DNA of 10,866 nt from assembly GCA_019689955.1 (NCBI GenBank), contig JADGGM010000039.1, positions 1 through 10,866 of the forward strand, read 5' to 3'. The number at the start of each line of letters is the position of its first letter. The stretch's first letter is position 1. Source of the stretch: Gemmatimonadaceae bacterium. Its GTDB lineage: Bacteria; Gemmatimonadota; Gemmatimonadetes; Gemmatimonadales; Gemmatimonadaceae. The position numbers were made by a program, and so were the translations under genes. Under the pieces are notes generated by a model. The model made no database searches. It was not told where the DNA came from and saw nothing but the letters and a program-made list of their open reading frames with translations. Positions 1-6,215 of this stretch are shown here, piece after piece.

Positions 1-120
1 GATGTCGGGGGGGAGCTTGGCGTTGCCGACCACCTGGTCCGGGGAGCAGGCGGCCGCGCCCAGGGCGAGGAGCGCTCCGCCACCGATCGCCAGCCGCCGT
101 ACCGCTGCCGCTGTCCACAT
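1..120 (-). CDS. SusD/RagB-like outer-membrane lipoprotein, N-terminal 40 residues only (partial)
   Basis: Only the first 40 codons are in the window; the gene runs off the left edge. The start is the ATG at 118-120, preceded on the minus strand by an AGGAGGAG ribosome site about 7-9 nt away. The protein begins with an Arg-containing n-region (VRR), a Gly/Ala/Leu hydrophobic stretch, and a cysteine at residue 25 in the context LGAAAC-S. This is a lipoprotein-type signal, although position -3 is Ala rather than the usual Leu. The mature start continues SPDQVVGNAKLPPDI. The gene begins 23 nt after the SusC-type receptor, the standard place for a SusD/RagB surface lipoprotein that forms the lid of the SusC barrel and captures substrate. 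The SusD identity rests on this position plus the lipoprotein signal; no SusD fold is visible in so short a piece. Confidence 0.72.
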   Translation of the reverse strand, partial: MWTAAAVRRLAIGGGALLALGAAACSPDQVVGNAKLPPDI

Positions 121-143
121 AGCGTCTCTCCTCCTGCAGGGTC

Positions 144-3100
144 TCAGTAGCCCGCGCTCACGCGGAGCTGCCACGTGCGCGGCGTGGGCAGCGCGCCCCG
201 GTCGAGCACACCGTTGCCCTTGGTGATCGTGCTCACGTTCGGATCTTTCCCCCGGTAGTTGGTCCAGAGCCCGAGATTCGTGCCCTGCACGGCGATGGAG
301 AGCGAGCGCGCGCCGAAGCGGCGGGCGAGGCTGGGCGACGCGTTGAAGGCCACGGCCAGACTGTTGAAGCGGAAGGTGTTGACGGTCTGGATGGCGCCGT
401 AGCTCGTGAAGGGCATCGCCACGGCCGCCGCCTGCGCGCCGAGGGGTGCCGTGGGATCGTTGAGCGCCGCGGAGAAGACCCGATTGGCGCTCGCCATGTA
501 GCTCGTCTGCGTGAGCCCGTCCTCGTAGTGGAAGCCGGCGCTCACCGTGACGGCGCCGCGGAAGACACTCAGCGAGGGGTGCACCGACACCTCGAAGTTC
601 GGCACCTGCTCCCCCATGTACGCGAGCGAGTCGCCGACCTGGACCTCGCCGGGATCGATGATGCCGTTCCCGTTCACGTCGGCGTAGCCCACGATCGGTT
701 TCGTCCACACGCCGTAGAGCGGGTAGCCGGCCGCCACGCAGCCGTTCTCGGCGCTCGTGCAGAAGCGGCTCACCCCCTGCGCCAGCGAGATCACCCGGTT
801 GTGATTGCGGCTCAGATCGAGGTGCGCGCTGAACGCGACGAGGTCCGTGCGCACGGGCTGGACGTCGAGCGAGAGCTCGAGCCCCGTGTTTCGCACCACG
901 CCGATGTTCTTGAGGATCGACGCGCCCGTGCCGTACACCGACGGCGGGAGCTGCACGCTCATGAGCGCGTCGTAGCGCATCTTGCGGTAGCCGGTGAACG
1001 AGATGGAGACGCGGTCGTCGAAGAGGTCCGCGTCGAACCCGCCCTCGATCTCGCGCGAGCGCTCCGGCTTGAGCCCCGTGTTGCCGACGTTCTTGAGCTG
1101 GAGCGTGTTCACCCGCTGCGAGTCGACGAACTGGCTCACCTGCTGGAAGAGGCGCAGCCGGTCCGCGGGCCCGGGCCAGGTGCCGGCCTGTCCGTAGGCG
1201 ACGCGGAGACGGAGGGTGTTGATGATGTTCTTGAAGGGGAAGAACGGCTCGTCCGAGACGAGGTACGAGAAACTGAGCTTCGGGAAGGCGGGGAGCGTCA
1301 CGTGGGTGCCGAAGGTGCTCCCGCCGTCGAGCCGGAGCCCCGTGGAGAGCCAGACGCGTTTGTGCGAGATGGTGGGCTCCACGTACCAGCCGAAGCTCGT
1401 GACGTCGGACGCGGACTCGCTCGGGCGGTCGAACTGCGTGGCGGTGCCGATGGAGCTGCTCCCCGGGGAGAGCCCGCTCGCGGTGGCCGAGAAGTCGTGC
1501 GTGCTGGTGCTCGTGTAGTTGGCGCCCACCGCGGTCTGGAAGCGGAAGCCGTGCGGCAGGGGCGCGGTCGCCGTCATCCGAGCGTTGACCGTGCGCACGA
1601 GCGACTGCCCGCGGCCGACGCCGATCTTCCCGATCGTGTCGCCGGGGAAGCTCGCCGGGACGCCGGTGGGCGTCAGCGCTTCGTCATCGCGGCTCAGGAG
1701 CTGGAGGCCGGCATCCGAGCTCGCCGAGAGCCACGACAGCGGGCGCCAGGTGGCGTTGACCCCGGTGGTGAACGTGGTGGCCACGTCCTCCACGCGGGTG
1801 AAGTAGTTGGAGAGGAGCTGGGTGCTCGGGTCGAAGCTCCCGCCGGTGTTGGCCACGTAGTACTGCCCGGTCGACCGATCGTAGTACGTCCCCATGAGCT
1901 GATCGAGCTGCTGCTCGAGCGAGGAGCGCCGCTGGGTGCCGCGCTGGAGCATCGTGTTGAGCGCGACGTCGGCCGAGGCGCCGATGCGGGCCGTGATCAT
2001 GCTCGACGCGTTCCACCGCGTGTAGCGCTGCGGGCGCCGCATCCAGCTCGGCGGCGCGACGCCGCGCACGTTCGTGTATCGCGTCACCTCCACGTCCGGC
2101 ATCCGGATGATCCCGAGCTCGTCGGACAGCCCACCGGTCACGGAGTACGTGAGCGCCGGCGTGCCGCCCATCACCGAAGCGGTGAAGGCGGTGCGCTCTC
2201 CATGGCCGAGGACCGTGAGGTCCGGCGTGTTGAGGAGCTGGAAGCGCACGAGGCTGTCCTGCATGCACGTCGGATCGCGGAGCGCGCAGAAGGCCGGGGC
2301 GTTGTTCGACAGGTTGTGCCCCCACCCGAAGTATCCGACCGGATAGCTCCCCGGCATGGTCGTGCGGCCGCGATCGATGCTGAAGCTCCACTGCGGCGGG
2401 CCGGGGCGCCCCTTCTTGGTGGTGATCACGATGACGCCGTTGGCCGCGTCCTGCCCGTAGAGCGTCGCCGCGGACGGCCCCTTGATGACCTCGATCGTCT
2501 CGATGCTCGACGGGTCGATCTGATCGATGGGCGAGGGCGTCGTGAAGTTCGTCGCGGCGAGGTTGTCCGACCGCGACGAGGATTGGTCGGAGTAGATCCG
2601 GACGCCGTCGACGACGACGATGGGATCGTTGCTCCGGAGGATGCTGCTCGCGCCGCGGAGCCGGAGCCGCGACGGGTCGCCGGGCGCGCCCGAGGAGTGC
2701 ATCACCACGAGCCCGGGGACGCGCGTCTCCAGCAGGTCGGTCACGCTCCGCACCGGCTCGGTCGCGGTGATGGAATCGGCGGCGATGAGCGTGATGTCGT
2801 TCCCGAGCTCGTAGCGCCGCTTGGGGCCGGTGGCGGTGGTGACCACGTCCTGGAGCCGCGTCATCCCCATCCGGAGGGCGAAGTCCACGCGGAGCTGGCC
2901 GCCGTCGGGCACCGTGACCTGCTGCGTGGCGAGCATGTAGCCCAGGTGCCGCGCGACGATCGTCTGCGCGCCCGCGGGCACGGGGCGCAGCACGTAGTAG
3001 CCGTCGCGGCTCGTCACGGCGCGAAGGCCGGTCCCCCGCACGGTGACCACGGCCCCTTCGAGCGGTTCGGCGGTCGACGAATCAGTCACGCGGCCGACGA

Positions 3101-3524
3101 TCTCGCCGTCGGCGAGGCTCCCCGACCGCCGCACGAGCATCACGGCGCCGGTCGGCGAGACCTCCGGCGCCACGCCGGTGCCGCGCAGCACGGTCTCCAG
3201 CGCCTCCCGGACGGTGATCCCGTCGCCGCGGAGCGTGACGCGCCGTGTCACGGGGACCACGCGCGCGGTGTACTGGAGCTCGACCCCGGCGTGCCGGGCG
3301 ATGGCGTCGAGCGCCGAATCGAGGCGCACGTCGACGAGGGTGATCGACACGGTGCGCTCGAGCGGAGGCGTGGGCTTCCCCCGCGCCGTCGGGGCCACCG
3401 TCTGGATCGTTGCTGACGACGACCGTGGTGCCGGGGCGTCGTGCGTCTGCGCGGCTGCTGCGGGGACGGTGGCGAGCACGAGCGCGGCGGCGGCGCCGCA
3501 CACGAGGACTCGGTTGCGCGTCAT
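144..3524 (-). CDS. SusC/RagA-family TonB-dependent outer-membrane receptor with N-terminal STN signalling domain
   Basis: A 1126-residue outer-membrane active-transport receptor. The chosen start (MTRNRVLV) has GGAGGG 5 nt upstream and opens a signal peptide ending near AAAAQ (residues 22-26). An in-frame upstream ATG at 3731 would add 69 residues that overlap fecR and destroy the signal peptide. Domains seen: STN (secretin/TonB short N-terminal) about 57-133; a carboxypeptidase-regulatory-like beta domain about 141-217 (GRVTDSSTAEPLEGAVVTV, then SRDGYYVL); TonB plug about 225-370 with the SusC/RagA signature around DPIVVVDGVRI and IETIEVIKGPSAATLYG (residues 300-357); beta-barrel about 380-1126 ending in an aromatic (SAGY). 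An STN domain marks transducer-type receptors that signal to a FecR protein, and fecR lies 37 nt upstream. Two cysteine pairs in predicted outer loops may be disulfides. Residues 949-960 match an EF-hand-like loop. Substrate cannot be told from sequence. Confidence 0.95.
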   Translation of the reverse strand: MTRNRVLVCGAAAALVLATVPAAAAQTHDAPAPRSSSATIQTVAPTARGKPTPPLERTVSITLVDVRLDSALDAIARHAGVELQYTARVVPVTRRVTLRGDGITVREALETVLRGTGVAPEVSPTGAVMLVRRSGSLADGEIVGRVTDSSTAEPLEGAVVTVRGTGLRAVTSRDGYYVLRPVPAGAQTIVARHLGYMLATQQVTVPDGGQLRVDFALRMGMTRLQDVVTTATGPKRRYELGNDITLIAADSITATEPVRSVTDLLETRVPGLVVMHSSGAPGDPSRLRLRGASSILRSNDPIVVVDGVRIYSDQSSSRSDNLAATNFTTPSPIDQIDPSSIETIEVIKGPSAATLYGQDAANGVIVITTKKGRPGPPQWSFSIDRGRTTMPGSYPVGYFGWGHNLSNNAPAFCALRDPTCMQDSLVRFQLLNTPDLTVLGHGERTAFTASVMGGTPALTYSVTGGLSDELGIIRMPDVEVTRYTNVRGVAPPSWMRRPQRYTRWNASSMITARIGASADVALNTMLQRGTQRRSSLEQQLDQLMGTYYDRSTGQYYVANTGGSFDPSTQLLSNYFTRVEDVATTFTTGVNATWRPLSWLSASSDAGLQLLSRDDEALTPTGVPASFPGDTIGKIGVGRGQSLVRTVNARMTATAPLPHGFRFQTAVGANYTSTSTHDFSATASGLSPGSSSIGTATQFDRPSESASDVTSFGWYVEPTISHKRVWLSTGLRLDGGSTFGTHVTLPAFPKLSFSYLVSDEPFFPFKNIINTLRLRVAYGQAGTWPGPADRLRLFQQVSQFVDSQRVNTLQLKNVGNTGLKPERSREIEGGFDADLFDDRVSISFTGYRKMRYDALMSVQLPPSVYGTGASILKNIGVVRNTGLELSLDVQPVRTDLVAFSAHLDLSRNHNRVISLAQGVSRFCTSAENGCVAAGYPLYGVWTKPIVGYADVNGNGIIDPGEVQVGDSLAYMGEQVPNFEVSVHPSLSVFRGAVTVSAGFHYEDGLTQTSYMASANRVFSAALNDPTAPLGAQAAAVAMPFTSYGAIQTVNTFRFNSLAVAFNASPSLARRFGARSLSIAVQGTNLGLWTNYRGKDPNVSTITKGNGVLDRGALPTPRTWQLRVSAGY

Positions 3525-3561
3525 TCCTGCCCTCCGATCGGCGGACGATGGCGCGGCACGC

Positions 3562-4665
3562 TCAGGGAGTGCGCGCGTTGGGGATGAGGCGCACGGTGGC
3601 GCCGTGGCGGGTGACGTGGGCATCGAGGAGGCGGCCGAGGGCGCGGAGAACGTCATCGACCGGGACATCGTCGAACGAAGCGGTGACGGGGACGCCGGCC
3701 AGCGTCGAGTCGCTCCAATCGATCCGGACATCGTACCACCGCTCGAGGTCCTGCCGGACCGCGGCGAGCGGCGCGCCGTGGTAGACGAGACGCCCGCGGA
3801 GCCAGGCGAGGTGCTGCGCGAGGTCGACGTCCGAGAGCACGGTGACGCCGCCGGAGGGGCCGACGCGCGCGAGCTGCCCCGCGCTCAGCGCGACGGCGCG
3901 TGAGGCGGAATCGCCGCCGGCGCCGGCGCGCCGCGCCCGCAGCATCACGCGCCCTTCGGCAACGACGACGGTGGTGGCGGTGTCGGCGGCGTAGTCGCGG
4001 ACCATGAACGCGGTGCCGACGTCTTCGGTGGTGGTCGTGCCGGCGACGACGCGGAAGGGGTGCCGCGCGTCGTGGACCACGTCGAAGTACCCTTCGCCCT
4101 CGAGCTCCACGGTGCGCGTCTCGCGCCCGAAGGCCGCGGGGATGGACAGCCAGCTCGCGGGCCCGAGCGTGACCTGCGTGCCGTCGGCGAGCCGTACGAC
4201 GGCGCGCTGCGCGCGTTGCGTGGCGTACACGTGCGCGGGCAGCGACTCGGCCGCGGTCGTTCCGCCGCTGACGATCGCGTGACGGCCCCAGGTGATGGCG
4301 ATGACGCCGAGCACGATCGCCGCGGCCACGGGGAGCGCAGCGCGGTGCCAGCGCGCGCGCGCATCGCTCCCCCACGGGGCGAAGCGCGGCGCGGCGGGGC
4401 GCAGAGGCGCGAGCGATGCGGCCGATTCCTGGTGTGATGCGGTGCGCGGCATCCCGCGACGCGCGAGGACGCGCGCGAGGGCGGCGTTGGCGTGGCGGGG
4501 GATCGGGAGCTGCTCGCCGCGGTGCCACGCCTCGCGCAGCAGCGCGAGCTCGCGCTGGCGCGCGGGGCGCTCGGCGAGCCACGCGTCCATGGCGCGCGCC
4601 TCGTCCGCGGTGCACATCCCGGAGAGATAGCGGGCCAGCTGCGGCCAGTCGAAGTCGTCACTCAT
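3562..4665 (-). CDS. FecR-family anti-sigma factor (inner-membrane signal transducer)
   Basis: A 367-residue FecR-type regulator. The cytoplasmic N-terminus (residues 1-55, with DWPQLARYLSG and AWLAERPARQREL) resembles the anti-sigma segment that holds the ECF factor. A single membrane helix follows at about 109-127 (AALPVAAAIVLGVIAITW). The periplasmic FecR domain is about 146-242, with the characteristic RLADGTQVTLGPASWL, the EGEGYFDV block near 189-196, and HPFRVVAGTTTTEDVGTAFMV. The C-terminal 85 residues (about 283-363) read as an STN-like/DUF4974-type domain: RLVYHGAPLAAVRQDLERWY, then DDVPVDDVLRALGRLLDAH. It lies 70 nt after the sigma gene and 37 nt before the SusC gene, as expected for a relay between them. 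The ATG at 4663-4665 is the only reasonable start because an in-frame stop lies a few codons upstream, yet no Shine-Dalgarno match is visible near it. Confidence 0.92.
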   Translation of the reverse strand: MSDDFDWPQLARYLSGMCTADEARAMDAWLAERPARQRELALLREAWHRGEQLPIPRHANAALARVLARRGMPRTASHQESAASLAPLRPAAPRFAPWGSDARARWHRAALPVAAAIVLGVIAITWGRHAIVSGGTTAAESLPAHVYATQRAQRAVVRLADGTQVTLGPASWLSIPAAFGRETRTVELEGEGYFDVVHDARHPFRVVAGTTTTEDVGTAFMVRDYAADTATTVVVAEGRVMLRARRAGAGGDSASRAVALSAGQLARVGPSGGVTVLSDVDLAQHLAWLRGRLVYHGAPLAAVRQDLERWYDVRIDWSDSTLAGVPVTASFDDVPVDDVLRALGRLLDAHVTRHGATVRLIPNARTP

Positions 4666-4720
4666 GATTCGTGATGGTCACTCTGCGCCTGAGACACGCG
4701 GCTCGTGACCCCTCCCCCAA

Positions 4721-4737
4721 AGCCGCGCAGCGCGGCT
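4721..4737 (-). terminator. Hairpin overlapping the sigma-factor stop codon; possible intra-operon attenuator
   Basis: A perfect 7-bp inverted repeat (AGCCGCG, 3-nt loop, CGCGGCT) covers the last two bases of the sigma factor TAG stop. On the minus strand it is followed by TTTGGGGGAGGGG. There is no run of U, so it is a weak candidate for an intrinsic terminator. It sits in the 70-nt gap between sigma factor and anti-sigma factor, where partial termination or RNA-end stabilisation would change their ratio. The structure is seen; the role is inferred. Confidence 0.4.
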
Positions 4738-5464
4738 AGTGCTCCATGAACGTGGCGAGCCGCGCGCGCAGCAGCTTGAGCGCGCGGCCGAGCTGGTTCT
4801 CGACGGTCTTCGGCGCGATCTCCATCGCGGCGGCGATCTCGGCGTACGTGAGCCCGTGCTGGCGATGCAGGAGGAAGATCTGCCGGCACCGCTCGGGAAG
4901 CTGCGCGATGGCGTCGTCGATGGCGCGCGCGAGGTCGGAGAGCTGCGCTTCCATCTCGAGATCGGTCTCCGCTTCGCTCATGCCGGGCGCCGTGCCCGCC
5001 TGCCACGCGTCGTCGAGGTAGCGGCGGTAGGTGGTGTCGCGCCGGACGTGATTGAGGGCGTGGTTGCGGGTGGCGGTGTAGAGGTAGGCTTTGAGGCTGG
5101 TCCGGATGTCGAGCTGCTCGCGCATCTCCCACACGCGGACGAAGACGTCCTCGACGACCTCCTCGGCTTCGGCGCCGGAGCCGAGGTACATGGTCGCCCA
5201 GGCGCAGAGCTTGTCGTAGTAGCGCGCGAAGAGCACCGCGAAGGCGCCCTCCTCACCAGCACGGAGCTGGGCGAGGAGCGCGCGGTCGTCGATGGTCACC
5301 GGGCGCGGGGGGATGGCGTCGACGCGGCGAACGGGCGGCGCGTCGGAGCCGTACGACGACGGGGCGGCCGGGACGTGACCGGGCCCGGGGCGCACGTCGA
5401 GGTGCAGCCGATCGTCGGGATCTGGTCGCTCAGCGAAGGAGCCCCCATCAGGCACTGCCGTCAC
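4736..5464 (-). CDS. ECF-type RNA polymerase sigma-70 factor (SusC/FecR-associated)
   Basis: A 242-residue extracytoplasmic-function sigma factor. Region 2 spans about 62-142, with the helix GAEAEEVVEDVFVRVWEM and the -10-recognising segment SLKAYLYTATRNHALNHVRR. Region 4 spans about 183-240, with PERCRQIFLLHRQHGLTYAEIA and the DNA-binding helix IAPKTVENQLGRALKLLR (residues 216-233). The layout is that of the sigma factors paired with FecR and SusC genes in Bacteroidota and relatives. It heads the operon, so it probably activates its own downstream uptake genes when FecR signals. Start choice: GTG at 5462-5464 has AGAGGGG 7 nt upstream and gives a 55-residue Pro/Asp-rich extension that is unusual for ECF factors. 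The alternative GTG at 5297-5299 (VTIDDRALL) would give a standard-length protein but has no visible ribosome site. Function is secure, the N-terminus is not. Confidence 0.93.
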   Translation of the reverse strand: MTAVPDGGSFAERPDPDDRLHLDVRPGPGHVPAAPSSYGSDAPPVRRVDAIPPRPVTIDDRALLAQLRAGEEGAFAVLFARYYDKLCAWATMYLGSGAEAEEVVEDVFVRVWEMREQLDIRTSLKAYLYTATRNHALNHVRRDTTYRRYLDDAWQAGTAPGMSEAETDLEMEAQLSDLARAIDDAIAQLPERCRQIFLLHRQHGLTYAEIAAAMEIAPKTVENQLGRALKLLRARLATFMEH

Positions 5465-5567
5465 TCGTGGACCCCTCTCGAGTGGATGCGGAGAAGCGAG
5501 CTGGCGCTACGGAGCGGAGGACATCAGGCAGGCCGGCGCGGTGCGACGCCGGTACATCTGCGACACG

Positions 5568-5588
5568 TGGGGGAGTGGGGAACCCCCA
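5568..5588. repeat. G5/C5 inverted repeat upstream of the sigma-factor gene
   Basis: TGGGGG (5568-5573) and CCCCCA (5583-5588) form a 6-bp stem with a 9-nt loop, which itself contains another GGGG able to pair alternatively with the CCCC arm. It lies 104-124 nt upstream of the annotated sigma start. It could be part of the 5' leader or an operator; nothing in the sequence decides this. Confidence 0.35.
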
Positions 5589-5701
5589 AAACTCGCAGCG
5601 CCGACGGCTGAAGAAGATAGGGCCCGGGACGAGGAGCGTGCGCCCGGTGTACCGGTGGCAGGGAGCGAGGGGCGGCGTCGCGGCGGTAGGTGCCAACGAA
5701 T

Positions 5702-5741
5702 GGAGGCGCCGCACGCGATCTCCGTCGCGCGCGACGCCTCC
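5702..5741 (-). terminator. Likely terminator hairpin after the DUF6496 gene
   Basis: The arms GGAGGCG (5702-5708) and CGCCTCC (5735-5741) pair perfectly. Inside them GC pairs with GC, and CGCGA (5714-5718) pairs with TCGCG (5725-5729) around a 6-nt loop, with one 2x2 and one 1x1 mismatch. It starts about 25 nt beyond the DUF6496 stop in the direction of transcription. The sequence after it on the minus strand (ATTCGTTGG) is only weakly T-rich, as often seen in GC-rich genomes. Confidence 0.5.
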
Positions 5742-5766
5742 TGTTTCTCCTCTGATGTCGGTACGA

Positions 5767-6186
5767 CTACTTCCTGCGCGACGCCGGCTTCCGCGAGCCC
5801 CGCGACGACGAGCCACGTGACGACGAGGACCGGGACCGCGACGAGCGCGCCGATGGCGACCGCGACGTCGACGACCGTCCGCGCGACGACCGCGAGCCGG
5901 ACGACCGCCGAGCGGAGCTCCGTGTCGACGCCCCGCGGCGCGACGACCCCCGCTTGGACGGCGCACGCGACCGCGGCGCCGGCGGCACCTTCTCCCCCTT
6001 CTCTCGCGCCTCGGAGAGCCCGATCGCGATCGCCTGCTTGGGGCTCGTTACCCGGCCGCCGTGCCCGTACTTCCCGCGCCGCAGCGTGCCGCGCTTCTCC
6101 CGCCGCATCGCCTGCTCGACGTTCCGGCTCGCCCCTCTGCTGTATTTCCGACCACTGGGCTTCCGCCTCGCGCGCTTGGTTGGCAT
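5767..6186 (-). CDS. DUF6496-type small basic protein with Arg/Ser-rich C-terminal tail
   Basis: A 139-residue, strongly basic protein. The start ATG (6184-6186) has an excellent AGGAGGAG ribosome site a few nt upstream. A far longer in-frame extension (to 7623) is rejected because it would overlap the dehydrogenase on the same strand in another frame. Residues about 14-69 show the pattern I associate with DUF6496 proteins: KYSRGASRNVEQAMRREK, then GKYGHGGRV, then SPKQAIAIGLSEAREKG. This family has no established biochemical function. Residues 71-139 are low complexity, about 29 Ser and 20 Arg in 69, with scattered Gly, Ala and Lys, likely disordered and able to bind nucleic acid (inference). 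It follows the dehydrogenase by 29 nt and is probably co-transcribed with it. The DUF6496 name is from remembered motif similarity and was not searched. Confidence 0.87.
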   Translation of the reverse strand: MPTKRARRKPSGRKYSRGASRNVEQAMRREKRGTLRRGKYGHGGRVTSPKQAIAIGLSEAREKGEKVPPAPRSRAPSKRGSSRRGASTRSSARRSSGSRSSRGRSSTSRSPSARSSRSRSSSSRGSSSRGSRKPASRRK

Positions 6187-6215
6187 GTCTCCTCCTGGTG
6201 GCGGTTTGCCTCGGG

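Larger units (their letters stand above)
5465..5766. other. 302-nt gene-free region upstream of the sigma-fecR-susCD operon
   Basis: This lies between the sigma factor start (minus, 5464) and the DUF6496 stop (minus, 5767). No convincing coding region was found; the open frames crossing it have no recognisable protein. It must hold the promoter of the sigma-led operon, but I could not identify convincing -35 and -10 boxes. Two structures are visible: a long hairpin at 5702-5741 close to the DUF6496 stop, and a G5/C5 hairpin at 5568-5588 about 105-125 nt before the sigma start. Confidence 0.6.

Noticed and set aside
528..3416. 962-codon plus-strand open frame opposite the susC gene
   Set aside because: It is Arg/Glu/His-rich with no recognisable domain and lies entirely antisense to a clear SusC protein. 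It is an artefact of high GC at third positions.
3525..3731. 69-residue N-terminal extension of SusC from the upstream ATG
   Set aside because: It overlaps the fecR 3' end and would bury the signal peptide; the ATG at 3524 has GGAGGG in the right place.
3653..4661. 320- and 238-codon minus-strand frames inside fecR
   Set aside because: Other reading frames of fecR giving Arg/Ala/Ser-rich strings; no domains.
5767..5950. Possible simple-sequence or CRISPR-like repeat in the DUF6496 tail region
   Set aside because: The repeats are irregular Arg/Ser codon runs within a coding frame, with no constant repeat or spacer length.
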